From NCBI GenBank assembly GCA_019359635.1, contig JAHHGY010000001.1:1-64000 (forward strand): a stretch of 64,000 nucleotides of DNA, written 5' to 3'. The stretch is from Chroococcus sp. CMT-3BRIN-NPC107. Lineage in GTDB: Bacteria; Cyanobacteriota; Cyanobacteriia; Cyanobacteriales; Chroococcidiopsidaceae. Under the pieces are notes generated by a model that saw only the letters and a program-made list of their open reading frames with translations, ran no database searches and was not told where the DNA came from. Shown one piece after another: positions 41,001 through 49,841 of this stretch (position 1 is its first letter; each line of letters opens with the position of its first letter). Made by a program: the position numbers and the translations under genes.

Positions 41001-41395
41001 TCTATTTCGGTAAAAACTGGCTCTATTTTCACCATCAAAGCGCTGGCAATTTCGTCGCTCAAAGTAGCGCGTTCTAAATGCTCCACCGAGGCGCGCAGGG
41101 TATCGAACACCTGCAATAGCATTGATTCTAATTGGCGATCGACTCGAAAAAAGTGAGATTCTTTCAAGACTTTAAAAAAGTCTTCCAAACGGTGGGATAT
41201 CCGCAGAATGCTACTAATTCCGAGCATAGCGGCTCCACCTTTGACCGAGTGAGCGGCTCGAAACAAGTCGTTGACCATTTCCGAGTCTTGAAGCGTGGCT
41301 TGCAGGTTAAGCAATCCTTGCTCAATAGTAACTAGGTGGTCTTTAGCTTCTTCAATGAAGTAGCCCAAAATACGCTGTTGTTGTTCTGGCAGCAT
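38090..41395 (-). CDS. CheA-type hybrid histidine kinase (Hpt-HATPase-CheW-REC), PixL/HmpE-like
   Basis: RAAHSVKGGAAMLG Hpt box, HLVNNAIAHGIETPEVRASKGKP, DEFAGRGIGMDVV, C-terminal receiver MVLIVDDSITVREL...VFCDIEMPRMDG. Confidence 0.9.
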   Translation of the reverse strand: MLPEQQQRILGYFIEEAKDHLVTIEQGLLNLQATLQDSEMVNDLFRAAHSVKGGAAMLGISSILRISHRLEDFFKVLKESHFFRVDRQLESMLLQVFDTLRASVEHLERATLSDEIASALMVKIEPVFTEIERHLAEGDRAAANTDDVEQPLVSAFQNDVPLQLRQMLELFKQPQSEASSQQLQQYCQQLINLGEQFNLPDWSKLCQIVASAIANPDNTYRTLAPIAIKQLKQAQELVATFRATEIVISEQWQSFVPAPLGNTYGEAISDDCNDLFEFELQEQETTNLFELETNTELTSDYLNTEARSEMLALDNLFAETQTTIQDFSNAQFNFTDLFEDETTSQNGDENSDNFWDDEVFATDELAANLFVAEDDLQTVAAADSQAQFAYNHELENPETFAEDKFDDLDKLLEQPLNLGVPTILQDSPTDSAASISPVLDASEPSSAVNPKRAVFEQMMRVPVKHLDNISNLVGELVVYRNSLEQDQQRLRQFLDNLLNKVQQLSEVGFKMQELYERSLLQSSLSNRKKEATPASVSDNNNPHSTGFDFDALEMDRFTGFHTLTQQMIELIVRVRESSSDIEFVTDETDQVARQFRQVTTQLQEGVTQSRMVTFAEIASRLPRAVRDISYKCGKQAELVINGQNTLIDKVLLEQLYDPMTHLVNNAIAHGIETPEVRASKGKPPIGKITVEAFYQGNQTVISITDDGAGIDTDKVLAKAIQKGMISSEKAQTMPRTDIYNLLFQPGFSIKDTVDEFAGRGIGMDVVQTSLRGMRGSISTDSTLGQGTTFTIRLPLTLSICKALYCLSDKARIAFPMDGVEQMIELPVKDVVTNDEGQTCFLWRENSLLPFRHLKELLTYNRHLSRGSIYGSGRSEDTISLIVLRSGSSFIAVQVDQVLGEQEIVIKQFEAPAPKPLGVSGATVMGDGRIMPIADVLELMALATGKLVRSPISLSESMGGRIPLRPALKTEPMVLIVDDSITVRELLSITFNNAGYRTEQARDGQEAWDKLNDGLPCDIVFCDIEMPRMDGLELLSRIHESPNFQNLPIAMLTSRGSDRHRQMAVQLGASGYFIKPYLEEALLDAAQRMLKGEVLVNTPSNA

Positions 41396-41494
41396 AGCAA
41401 TTGTTGGATTTGTAGGGTTTTAGTACGGGAGACAAAAATAGTTTTGGGCAAATGAAGTTTTTTTAAAAGCGTCAAAACTTCAACTATGTAAGGG

Positions 41495-44092
41495 TTACAC
41501 CCGGAAGCGATCCACCGAGGTAAGCAAGTCACCAGCTACTCCTGCCAAACTTTGCAAGGAACCGGAAACGCGCTGCGCTTCTTGAGATGTTGCTTGAGCC
41601 GTTAATTCTACCGATTGCACGACGGAAGCCACTTGACGAGAAGTTTCGGTTTGCTGCACGGTATCTGCTGTAATTGACCGCACCAAAGTATCAATTCGAT
41701 TGGATACTTGAACGATATCATCGAGAGACTTTTTGGCTTGTTCTGCTAAGTTTGTACCTTGAATAACTTGTTGAGTGCCTTCTTCCATCGCGGTCATAAC
41801 TGAACCAGTTTCGTTTTGGATTTGCCTGACGATTTGTTCGATTTCTTTAAGTGCCTTGGCAACGCGATCGGCTAATTGGCGGACTTCATCAGCTACGATC
41901 GCAAAACCTCGTCCAGCTTCTCCGGCTCTTGCCGCTTCAATACTGGCATTAAGAGCAAGCAAATTGGTTCTAGAGGCAATTTGTGAAATCAAAGCAACAA
42001 TTTTTGATATTTCTTGGGATGATTCTGCTAGTCTTTTTACTTTGCGCGTTGTTTCTGCTACAGTTTGTCGGATCTCCATAATCCCCTCTACTGTCCGATC
42101 TACCGCTTCACCGCCTTTAAGGGCTGTAGCGGAGGCGGAACGAGCAACAGTTTCTGCTTCTTTAGCGCTTTCGGCTACTCGTTGAATCGCATCAGTTAGC
42201 ACTTGCACGGAATTTAAAGTGACGGCTAATTGTTCGGCTTGGCGTAAGGCATCAGAAGATAAATCGCGGGCAAAAGATTCGCTATCTGTTGCACCTTTAT
42301 TTACTTGCTGGGCGGCGGTTTTTACCTGTTGAATAATTTCGCGGAGATTGTGAATTGTCAAGTTAAAGGAGTCGGCTACGGCTCCTAGAACGTCTGCACT
42401 AACCTCGGCTTGGACGGTCAAATCTCCGCGAGCGGCTCCTTCGACATCATCCAATAAACGAATTACTTGGCGTTGCAATTCCTCTTTAGCTTGTTCTTGT
42501 TCTTGAGCTTTGCGTTGCGCTTCACCAGTGGTTTCTGATAGTCCTTTGACCATTTGGTTAAAATCGGTGGCAAGTAGACCAAACTCATCTTGAGAATAAA
42601 CGGTGGCTTGAGCAGTAAAGTTGCCTGCCCGCAGAACTTCAAATTGAGCTTTTAAGTCTGCCATCGTCTGGCTGCGGTATTTTGCCGATTTACCTTCCAT
42701 AACTTTAGTCATCGCAAAACCTGCAAGTCCGGCGGCGGCAGCCATGGCTAAACCACTATTACGTACAGCAGCGCGGCTATTGACTGGAGATAGTAGTTGC
42801 CCACCCAAGGCAACAGCAGCAACTACCAAAGTAGAGACAAATCCTACACTGACAGCCTTTAAGAATGGGTTTTTTTCTAAATTAGCGCTGTCCCAAAGAT
42901 TTAATAAGCTATCTTTGCTACTATTATTGGGGCTGGCAATAGCTGGAGTGTCTTGTTGGTAGCTCGAACTTGAGGAAGGCGAGCTATTATTGATGCTAAA
43001 TACTTCCCCTTCTTCTTGATTTATCGTTTCGGGCAAGAAAAAACCACTGCTTGATTCATCATCATCCGAGAGTAAAAGCGGTCCCGACATATCTTCTAAA
43101 GAAGATGAATCCAACGATGGGTCGTAAGTATCCATGTCTTCCCTAGCATTGGCGGAGCTATGCAAATCTCTAAAGTCGGGTTGATGGTACAAGTTGGCAT
43201 TGTCGAAGTAGTCAGTAGCTTCAGCTTCCTCGCTAATAGCAAGTTCGTCAGCTTGTAGTGCTGTATGGGAGCCGTTTTGACTTAAAAACCCATTTTGCCC
43301 AAAACCAGGTTCTAAAGAGATTTGTTCGTCACTATCAGTAATATTTTCCATTGCTTGGGGATCGAGCAGATGAAACTGCTCGAAGGCAAATTCTTGGGAC
43401 AAGGTATCTTGAGGCTTGCCAGCAGTTAAAAAAGTTTGGTCTTCACTGCTATCAATGGGTGGCAACTCTAGAAAATTATCCTCCGCATTGATACTAAAAG
43501 GCTCCTCTATAGAATTGGAGATCGAGGGTTTTTCACTTTCTCCTTCTTCAAAAGATCGATCCCAAGCAAAGGGGTTAGCCGAAGTTTGCAACTCATTACT
43601 AGCTAAATTGGAGTTTTCAAAATCATCACCAAAAGGCTGCTCTAAAAAATGGTTGTTGCCATCAAAGCTAGGATTAGTAGAGTCTGGGGCTAAGGGTACT
43701 GAATTTTGTACCTCTGTAATCAAAAATGTGTTTTCTAATTCTGGTTCCTGTAACCCTGATAGATTTGATGACGTTTCTTGTGCTTCGTATTGATGGACAG
43801 CTTCAAGCCCACTACTAGCGCAATCAATCAAGTCTCGGTCGGTTGTTAAGTGCAGGACTTCTTGGTATTGGGCTTTGGCGACGTTGTACTGCTCTAAAAT
43901 GCAGTAAATATGACCCCGCAATAAACGGCTGCTGGGGTCGGTGGGAAAATGCTCTACCAGTTGGTCAACTAGGGTTGCCGCTTCTGAATAGTTGCCTTGA
44001 ATGTAGGCTTTTTGCGCTGCTTGGTATTCTTGTTCGCGATCGTTGCTTGATGTCATTTGCCCCTCTGCTTGCTGAGATTTCATGCTAGCCAT
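41495..44092 (-). CDS. Methyl-accepting chemotaxis protein with N-terminal TPR-like region, PixJ/PilJ/HmpD-like
   Basis: TM segments, HAMP-like region, MCP signalling hairpin ([33 protein letters not shown]). Confidence 0.92.
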   Translation of the reverse strand: MASMKSQQAEGQMTSSNDREQEYQAAQKAYIQGNYSEAATLVDQLVEHFPTDPSSRLLRGHIYCILEQYNVAKAQYQEVLHLTTDRDLIDCASSGLEAVHQYEAQETSSNLSGLQEPELENTFLITEVQNSVPLAPDSTNPSFDGNNHFLEQPFGDDFENSNLASNELQTSANPFAWDRSFEEGESEKPSISNSIEEPFSINAEDNFLELPPIDSSEDQTFLTAGKPQDTLSQEFAFEQFHLLDPQAMENITDSDEQISLEPGFGQNGFLSQNGSHTALQADELAISEEAEATDYFDNANLYHQPDFRDLHSSANAREDMDTYDPSLDSSSLEDMSGPLLLSDDDESSSGFFLPETINQEEGEVFSINNSSPSSSSSYQQDTPAIASPNNSSKDSLLNLWDSANLEKNPFLKAVSVGFVSTLVVAAVALGGQLLSPVNSRAAVRNSGLAMAAAAGLAGFAMTKVMEGKSAKYRSQTMADLKAQFEVLRAGNFTAQATVYSQDEFGLLATDFNQMVKGLSETTGEAQRKAQEQEQAKEELQRQVIRLLDDVEGAARGDLTVQAEVSADVLGAVADSFNLTIHNLREIIQQVKTAAQQVNKGATDSESFARDLSSDALRQAEQLAVTLNSVQVLTDAIQRVAESAKEAETVARSASATALKGGEAVDRTVEGIMEIRQTVAETTRKVKRLAESSQEISKIVALISQIASRTNLLALNASIEAARAGEAGRGFAIVADEVRQLADRVAKALKEIEQIVRQIQNETGSVMTAMEEGTQQVIQGTNLAEQAKKSLDDIVQVSNRIDTLVRSITADTVQQTETSRQVASVVQSVELTAQATSQEAQRVSGSLQSLAGVAGDLLTSVDRFRV

Positions 44093-44610
44093 AGCTCACT
44101 TTGTACGATTGCTCTTTGATCCAGCAGTTGCAGGCTTTTGTTGGTAAGCTCGTCTAGCATCCACTCACCCCGCAAGAAGGATTTTGCTGTACTGTCTGGA
44201 ATATTTTTTTGTTGTATTTCTTCTACATTTAGCCATTCCATGCCGATGATGCGATCGACGGCCAACCCCACCATAATGTCTTGTTCTTCAACGGCGATTA
44301 CAGAAATCTCCGCTCGTTCGGTATTTAAAGCATTTGGCTCGCCCAGAAAGTAGCTGAGGTCGGCGACCCAAATTACTCTACCACGCAAGTTTAATGTCCC
44401 TAAAAGTGCATAAGGTGCGTTAGGAATGGGTGTTATTCGATCTAAAGGCGCGGCAATTACTTCGCGAACTACCGTTGCGGGTAAGGCAAATTCTCGCTCG
44501 GAAGCTACGTAAAAACGCAGGTATAGTTCGCCTTCTTTGTTTTCTAAGTCTTGAAACTCAGTTAAATGTTGCTTTGGGCTGCTACTGGTTAAGGAATTAG
44601 TTTCCATCAT
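44080..44610 (-). CDS. CheW-domain protein, PixI/HmpC-like
   Basis: [33 protein letters not shown]. Confidence 0.88.
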   Translation of the reverse strand: MMETNSLTSSSPKQHLTEFQDLENKEGELYLRFYVASEREFALPATVVREVIAAPLDRITPIPNAPYALLGTLNLRGRVIWVADLSYFLGEPNALNTERAEISVIAVEEQDIMVGLAVDRIIGMEWLNVEEIQQKNIPDSTAKSFLRGEWMLDELTNKSLQLLDQRAIVQSELWLA

Positions 44611-44622
44611 GCCACCTCGTTT

Positions 44623-45042
44623 TTAACCTCGGAGTAGTTGTTTGACGGTTCCTACCAATTCTTTTGGTTGAAACGGTTTGACGATATAAGCATCCGCGCC
44701 TTGCTTCATCCCCCAGTAGCGATCGAATTCTTCGCCTTTGGAGGAACACATTACCACGGGTACGCCTTGGGTTTTGGGGTCGGTTTTTAGGCGACGGCAA
44801 ACCTCGTAGCCATTCATTCTGGGCATGACAATATCGAGAACTACTATATCTGGACGAAAACTTTGGATTTGTTCCAAAGCTTCCATACCATCAGTGGCGA
44901 TCGCTACTACTAAGCCGCTACCTTTGAGGAGATCGGTAATCATCTCCCTTTGAGTAATACTATCTTCTACAACTAAAACTGTACTCATAACTGCTAATTT
45001 GCTTTTTGGGTCAAACGTTCCCAATTGAGAACGAACTACCAT
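44623..45042 (-). CDS. CheY-like response regulator, PixH/HmpB-like
   Basis: VLVVEDSITQREMI, DIVVLDIVMPRMNGYE, MCSSKGEEFDRYWGMKQGADAYIVKPF. Confidence 0.92.
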   Translation of the reverse strand: MVVRSQLGTFDPKSKLAVMSTVLVVEDSITQREMITDLLKGSGLVVAIATDGMEALEQIQSFRPDIVVLDIVMPRMNGYEVCRRLKTDPKTQGVPVVMCSSKGEEFDRYWGMKQGADAYIVKPFQPKELVGTVKQLLRG

Positions 45043-45438
45043 AACTTATCGTAAATAACGTTTAATCATTTAAGTAGCCGACTAGAATGGATACTTTTTG
45101 ATTAAATAGTAACAATGAAATTGTGCCAGCTAATTTTTATATAGATTTTTATTTCATCGTACTTTCAAGTAACAATGCACCTAGCGTATTAATAAAGGAT
45201 TTTAGAAAAGTTAAAAAACTATAAGTTAAATATTCTGTCCCTAAGCTGAATCCGCAACTCCGGTAGAAATTTAAACTAACGTTCCTAACCAAACTACAAA
45301 ACAAACTTAACGCTACCCATGCTATGGTTCCAAGCGAAAATTCACTGAGAACTCACTTGAAATAGATTGAAGTAGGCTTTTGTATCGGTGAATGTACGTA
45401 GACAATAGCTGGGTTTAGAGAATTATTGTGGGAGTAAT

Positions 45439-46671
45439 TTATTTAACAAGTGTTGGGGAATCAATGATAGTACGGAAGTTTAAATATTTTTCTATTAATA
45501 CTAATAATTGTTGCTCGATAATTGGGGCAATCAAATAATCTGTAGCTCCAAGCATTCGGGCTTTGATTCGTTCGATAAAAAGGTCTTTGCTACTAAGTAA
45601 GATAATTGGCGTAGAGCGAAAAACACTAGAACGTCGGAGCATAGCACAAAACTCGTAGCCATCTAGTGGAGACGACAGTGCCAAGTCACAGAAAATTAAA
45701 TCTGGCTTGATTTGAAATAGCACGTTAAGAACCGTACTTCGATCGTCGAGAAAGATCGCTTCTATTTTTTGGTGGTGCTGGCTCAAAATAGACTTGAGAA
45801 CTTGAGAATTCGCTAGAGATTCAGCAATACAAGCAATCTTAAAAGGTTTTGGTAGAGAAAATAATTGCGAGAAATCGGTACTGAAAGCGGTGCTACTGAC
45901 GGTGGGAGAAATCAACTGTACCCAACCTTTTTGAATAAAAGGATAAATTGCTCTAGCAACGGTTACTAGCTCTCGATTGAGATAGCGGGCTAATTGGCGC
46001 AGAGAAGTTTTGCCGTCAGCCCAATGCTCTAAGTGGTTGATAGTAGAGGCGGGCAAATATTGATGCAACTGTAGCTTGTCTGTAACGATTGGACACTGGG
46101 CGCAGGAAGTAATGTGGGGATGTACTTGTTTCCATTGTTGCATTTGCTGCATAATTTTTATGACGGTCGAGCTAATTTTTAAAGTAGTTAATTGCGGTAC
46201 TAAGGCAGGAGCGTTTTCAAAAATAAACGTACCTTGATGTAAACTGAGCAAGTCAAATAGCGTTTCATGAATAATACTGTGAATAACTTTGCGTCCTTGA
46301 CTTGGAGTTAGGAAGTTATGTTCTAGTAGCCCCCACAGGTAGGTATATTCAGGAATATTGTAGGTTCCCTCGCCGGAAACTTGTAAATTGTCAAGGACAG
46401 AAGCGACTTGATAACGGCGGAGGTAGTCACGCAGGCGAAATAAGTTGGTGCTGCTATCAGTGGCGTAGATAATTTGCCCGTTGAGGAAAAAGACAAACCA
46501 AGAACGAGTTGGCAAAGATGAAGAACTGTGTAATCCTAGGCTTGGATCGATCTCTCGATTAGGAGTTACGCGATCGCCATAGGCTTCCACAAGCAGTTCG
46601 CCAGTTCGCTGACCTATCTCAATCAACTGGAGGATACTGCGGATATCAATTTCATTAAGGTTGCCTTGCAT
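45439..46671 (-). CDS. PatA/PixG/HmpA-like response regulator (DUF4388 + receiver-like domain)
   Basis: N-terminal MQGNLNEIDIRSILQLIEIGQRTGELLVEA; C-terminal receiver-like domain; first gene of the chemotaxis operon. Confidence 0.87.
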   Translation of the reverse strand: MQGNLNEIDIRSILQLIEIGQRTGELLVEAYGDRVTPNREIDPSLGLHSSSSLPTRSWFVFFLNGQIIYATDSSTNLFRLRDYLRRYQVASVLDNLQVSGEGTYNIPEYTYLWGLLEHNFLTPSQGRKVIHSIIHETLFDLLSLHQGTFIFENAPALVPQLTTLKISSTVIKIMQQMQQWKQVHPHITSCAQCPIVTDKLQLHQYLPASTINHLEHWADGKTSLRQLARYLNRELVTVARAIYPFIQKGWVQLISPTVSSTAFSTDFSQLFSLPKPFKIACIAESLANSQVLKSILSQHHQKIEAIFLDDRSTVLNVLFQIKPDLIFCDLALSSPLDGYEFCAMLRRSSVFRSTPIILLSSKDLFIERIKARMLGATDYLIAPIIEQQLLVLIEKYLNFRTIIDSPTLVK

Positions 46672-47141
46672 TTAACTAATCGCTCCCATTATTTCAATTG
46701 GTGTTATTGTCTGAGTTAATTTTGCCCAAGGTTAATAAAAATGTTTATATAGAAGTAAAAATTTATCCAAAAGGTAGGGGCAAAAAGTTAAAAAGAGTTT
46801 GGCTTTGGTGGCAAAACAAGGGTAAAAAGCGATCGTTATTTGATGGGCAGCAATTTGACCCGACGGAGGTTTAATTATGTTACTCAAGTTTGAGTGGTAA
46901 TATGTAACAAATAGTTGGCAATTAGTAGTTATAGAGTTTATTTAGTAGCAATCCTGGCTCAGTCAGTCCAAAATAAAAGCAATATAATTTTGCGCTTAGT
47001 AGTTTGCCAGCCAAAATAAAAGGAGAAAACTTCTTTGTCTTGCTTTTTAACTAAGTTTAATGCAAACAGAATAAAAAATTTTTCTCAAGTAAGGTTTGAA
47101 CCCAAGATCGGGCATCAGGTATATTTAAGAGGGCGATCGGC

Positions 47142-48863
47142 GTGCTGTATTTAGCAGAAGTACAAAAGCAAAAAAGTAAGACTGGATTTATGGGAGCCGC
47201 GAAGGTGGAGCTAAAGTTGCTTGCTTATCAACGACCAGATCAAAGCTGGGCGGCGGTGCAGGGAGAGGAAGCGATCGCAGCCGAGGAAGCTAACAATTTT
47301 AATGTTGGGGTATTAGTATTAGCTGACTTAAATGCTAATAGACAAGCCCAGCAAATCCGCGAGGCTGGTCGACCTTTGGTAGGAATACTGCAAAGTTTTT
47401 CTCGCCAGATGGAAAAAGCGAAAGCTCAGGAAGAAGAAATCGAGCAGTGGAAGCAGTCTTTAACTTACCAAAGTGAAGAATTAAACCGCCGCAATATGGA
47501 GTTAGAGGGGCGGCTAGATCAGCTACAGCATATAGAAGATGACTTTGCGCATTTAGAAGTGCAAAAACAAGCATTTGCAACGGCGCAAACCAACGTAGAA
47601 CAACTGCAAGCGGAAGTTGAGCGCAGTCAGACTGAATTAGAAGGTGCTTGGGAACACTTGCGGGGCGAACAGCGCCGCTTAGAGGAACAGCAAGGCACAA
47701 TGCTAGATGACGGCACTAAGCAGCAATTGCAACAAATGCTCGATCTCCTAGCACGTAGTGTGGAACCAAAAGCCGCCTTAAAAGAACAGCTAATTGGTTC
47801 TACAGAAATCGTCAACGAGCAGCAAAATATCTTGAACTACCACTGGCAGCAATTTGAGCAGCAACGGGCTAACGCCGAAGGTCAGCAGGGAGAAGTAGAT
47901 AACCTCAAGGCTATGTTGACTAGCCGTCAAACCCAGTGGGATGTAAAACAAAAGTCTTTAGACGCGGTTTTAATAGAATTGCAGGTACACAAGTCTACGC
48001 TCAACACCAAGCAAGAAGACGCGCAAATTCTCGGTATTAAGTTACGCAAGCAAGAAGAAATTTATCACCAGTTGCATCGCTTAGTGGATCTGGCTCATCT
48101 TGATAGCGCTCAAAGTGTGGATTTGGACGCGCTAGAAAATATGTCGTTAGACCAGCTACAGCAAGTAATTCAAGATTTGCAACGAGATTTGGCAGGGGCT
48201 TCTCGGTTTGTCAACGATCAAGAAGAAGAACTCAGCTTTTTGCAGCAAAATATTGACGAGTTACAAGGAAAGTTGAGCCAAACAAGGGATAGTGACTTAT
48301 CTAGGCTAGAAACTGAATTAGCCGACGAGCGGGATACTTATGAATTTTTGAATCAAACTTTAGTCGGTCAGCGTCAAAACTTGCAAGAGCGCAAACAATT
48401 TTTAAATCAGCATCAGTCGGTGCTATGGCGACGGCAAGGAATTACACCTGCTAGCAGACAAGAGGACTATAAAATTGATTTGAGTCCAATTTTGGTGCAA
48501 ATAGACGCAATCAAACAGCAGCAAGCAAAAGAACTGCAAAAGCTAGAACAAGAAATTACCCAGTTGGGGGCGCATATTCAGCAATTGCAAGAGAATGTCT
48601 CGCAGCAAACTAGCGCCCAGCAATCAATTCGTCAGCAGTTGCAAGAATTAGCAGAAAATTTGCGATCGCAAGTAGAAGTAACGGCTCAGGGTTGGGGTAA
48701 AGTGCATCTTTATCAAGAAATGCTTCAACCAGTTCAAGACAATTTAGATGGGTTGAAGCAGAAGTTAGCAGCGATTTCTGCTAATATCGAAAACTTGCAA
48801 GTTCCTGACGAGCAAATGCAAGTAGAGCAGATTCGAGAGAAATTATTGAGCAATGCAATTTAG
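47142..48863 (+). CDS. hmpF: Pilus motility/taxis protein HmpF (coiled coil)
   Basis: N-terminus MLYLAEVQKQKSKTGFMGAAKVELKLLAYQRPDQSW followed by a long Gln/Glu-rich coiled coil; divergent from the chemotaxis operon. Confidence 0.85.
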   Translation: MLYLAEVQKQKSKTGFMGAAKVELKLLAYQRPDQSWAAVQGEEAIAAEEANNFNVGVLVLADLNANRQAQQIREAGRPLVGILQSFSRQMEKAKAQEEEIEQWKQSLTYQSEELNRRNMELEGRLDQLQHIEDDFAHLEVQKQAFATAQTNVEQLQAEVERSQTELEGAWEHLRGEQRRLEEQQGTMLDDGTKQQLQQMLDLLARSVEPKAALKEQLIGSTEIVNEQQNILNYHWQQFEQQRANAEGQQGEVDNLKAMLTSRQTQWDVKQKSLDAVLIELQVHKSTLNTKQEDAQILGIKLRKQEEIYHQLHRLVDLAHLDSAQSVDLDALENMSLDQLQQVIQDLQRDLAGASRFVNDQEEELSFLQQNIDELQGKLSQTRDSDLSRLETELADERDTYEFLNQTLVGQRQNLQERKQFLNQHQSVLWRRQGITPASRQEDYKIDLSPILVQIDAIKQQQAKELQKLEQEITQLGAHIQQLQENVSQQTSAQQSIRQQLQELAENLRSQVEVTAQGWGKVHLYQEMLQPVQDNLDGLKQKLAAISANIENLQVPDEQMQVEQIREKLLSNAI

Positions 48864-49840
48864 GGTAGGATTAAAACGATCCAGCCATTTTCTACTTTAG
48901 CGATCGCGCCGCCGGCTAAAGGATCGGTTTGGGTTTTATTAGGGGCAGAAATTAGGGCAATTAGTTTCTCAATTCCCTCGAAGTTAGGACTGCGATCGAG
49001 GGCTTGCTGAAGCAGTTGGCGCAAAACTCGACGTTGCAAGGCTAAGGGTGAAGCTTGCAATACTTGGCAATTTAGTTTTAGCGGTTCAGTGGGATGACGA
49101 GCTTGGGCGTACAGTTGGTGAGAGGCAAGCTCTAAATACTCTACTTCGCAATGTAATAGTTCGGCAGTTTGAGCTAGGGCTATTTCTACTTGGGGGTTAA
49201 AGGTATGCAAATAGGGCAATAATTCGTGACGAATCCGATTTCGGGCGTATTTCAAGTCAAGATTTGTGCTATCTTCCCAAACTGGCAACTGCATAGCTTG
49301 ACAAAATTGAGCAGTGGCGGCTCTTTGAATTTGAAGTAGAGGACGAATTAGTTGTAACTCACAGTTAAGCTGACGCTGCCAAGTTAGGGCTTGTAACCCA
49401 TCGGCTCCACTACCGCGAATCAAGTTGTAGAGTAAAGTTTCGGCGCGATCGCTGCTAGTATGACCAGTAACAATGTATTGGTAGTCATGGGCTATGGCGA
49501 TTTTACTAAGAGCTTTGTAACGCCATTGGCGAGCGGCGGCTTCGCTTGGCAAAGAACGGTCAGTAGTAGCGCCGTAATAAGGGATTGACCAGGAGTTAGC
49601 TAGATTTTTGACATGGAGGGCATTAGCCTGAGAATCGGTGCGGAGGCGATGATTGCAGTGAGCGATCGCCAGCTTCCAGTTCCATTTCGGTTGCAAGTCT
49701 ATTAAAAGTTTAATCAAGCATAAAGAATCTTGACCTCCAGAAACGGCAATTAGTAAATGCCGATCTTTAGGCAAAAGATGGCGTAATCTCAAAGTACGGT
49801 GCAATTGGGCATGAAGTGGTGTCCAAGGAGCGCGACTCAT
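48860..49840 (-). CDS. tilS: tRNA(Ile)-lysidine synthetase
   Basis: LLIAVSGGQDSLCLIKLL P-loop, HCNHRLR, TGHTSSDRAETLLYNLIRGSGADGL. Confidence 0.93.
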   Translation of the reverse strand: MSRAPWTPLHAQLHRTLRLRHLLPKDRHLLIAVSGGQDSLCLIKLLIDLQPKWNWKLAIAHCNHRLRTDSQANALHVKNLANSWSIPYYGATTDRSLPSEAAARQWRYKALSKIAIAHDYQYIVTGHTSSDRAETLLYNLIRGSGADGLQALTWQRQLNCELQLIRPLLQIQRAATAQFCQAMQLPVWEDSTNLDLKYARNRIRHELLPYLHTFNPQVEIALAQTAELLHCEVEYLELASHQLYAQARHPTEPLKLNCQVLQASPLALQRRVLRQLLQQALDRSPNFEGIEKLIALISAPNKTQTDPLAGGAIAKVENGWIVLILP

Positions 49841-49841
49841 T

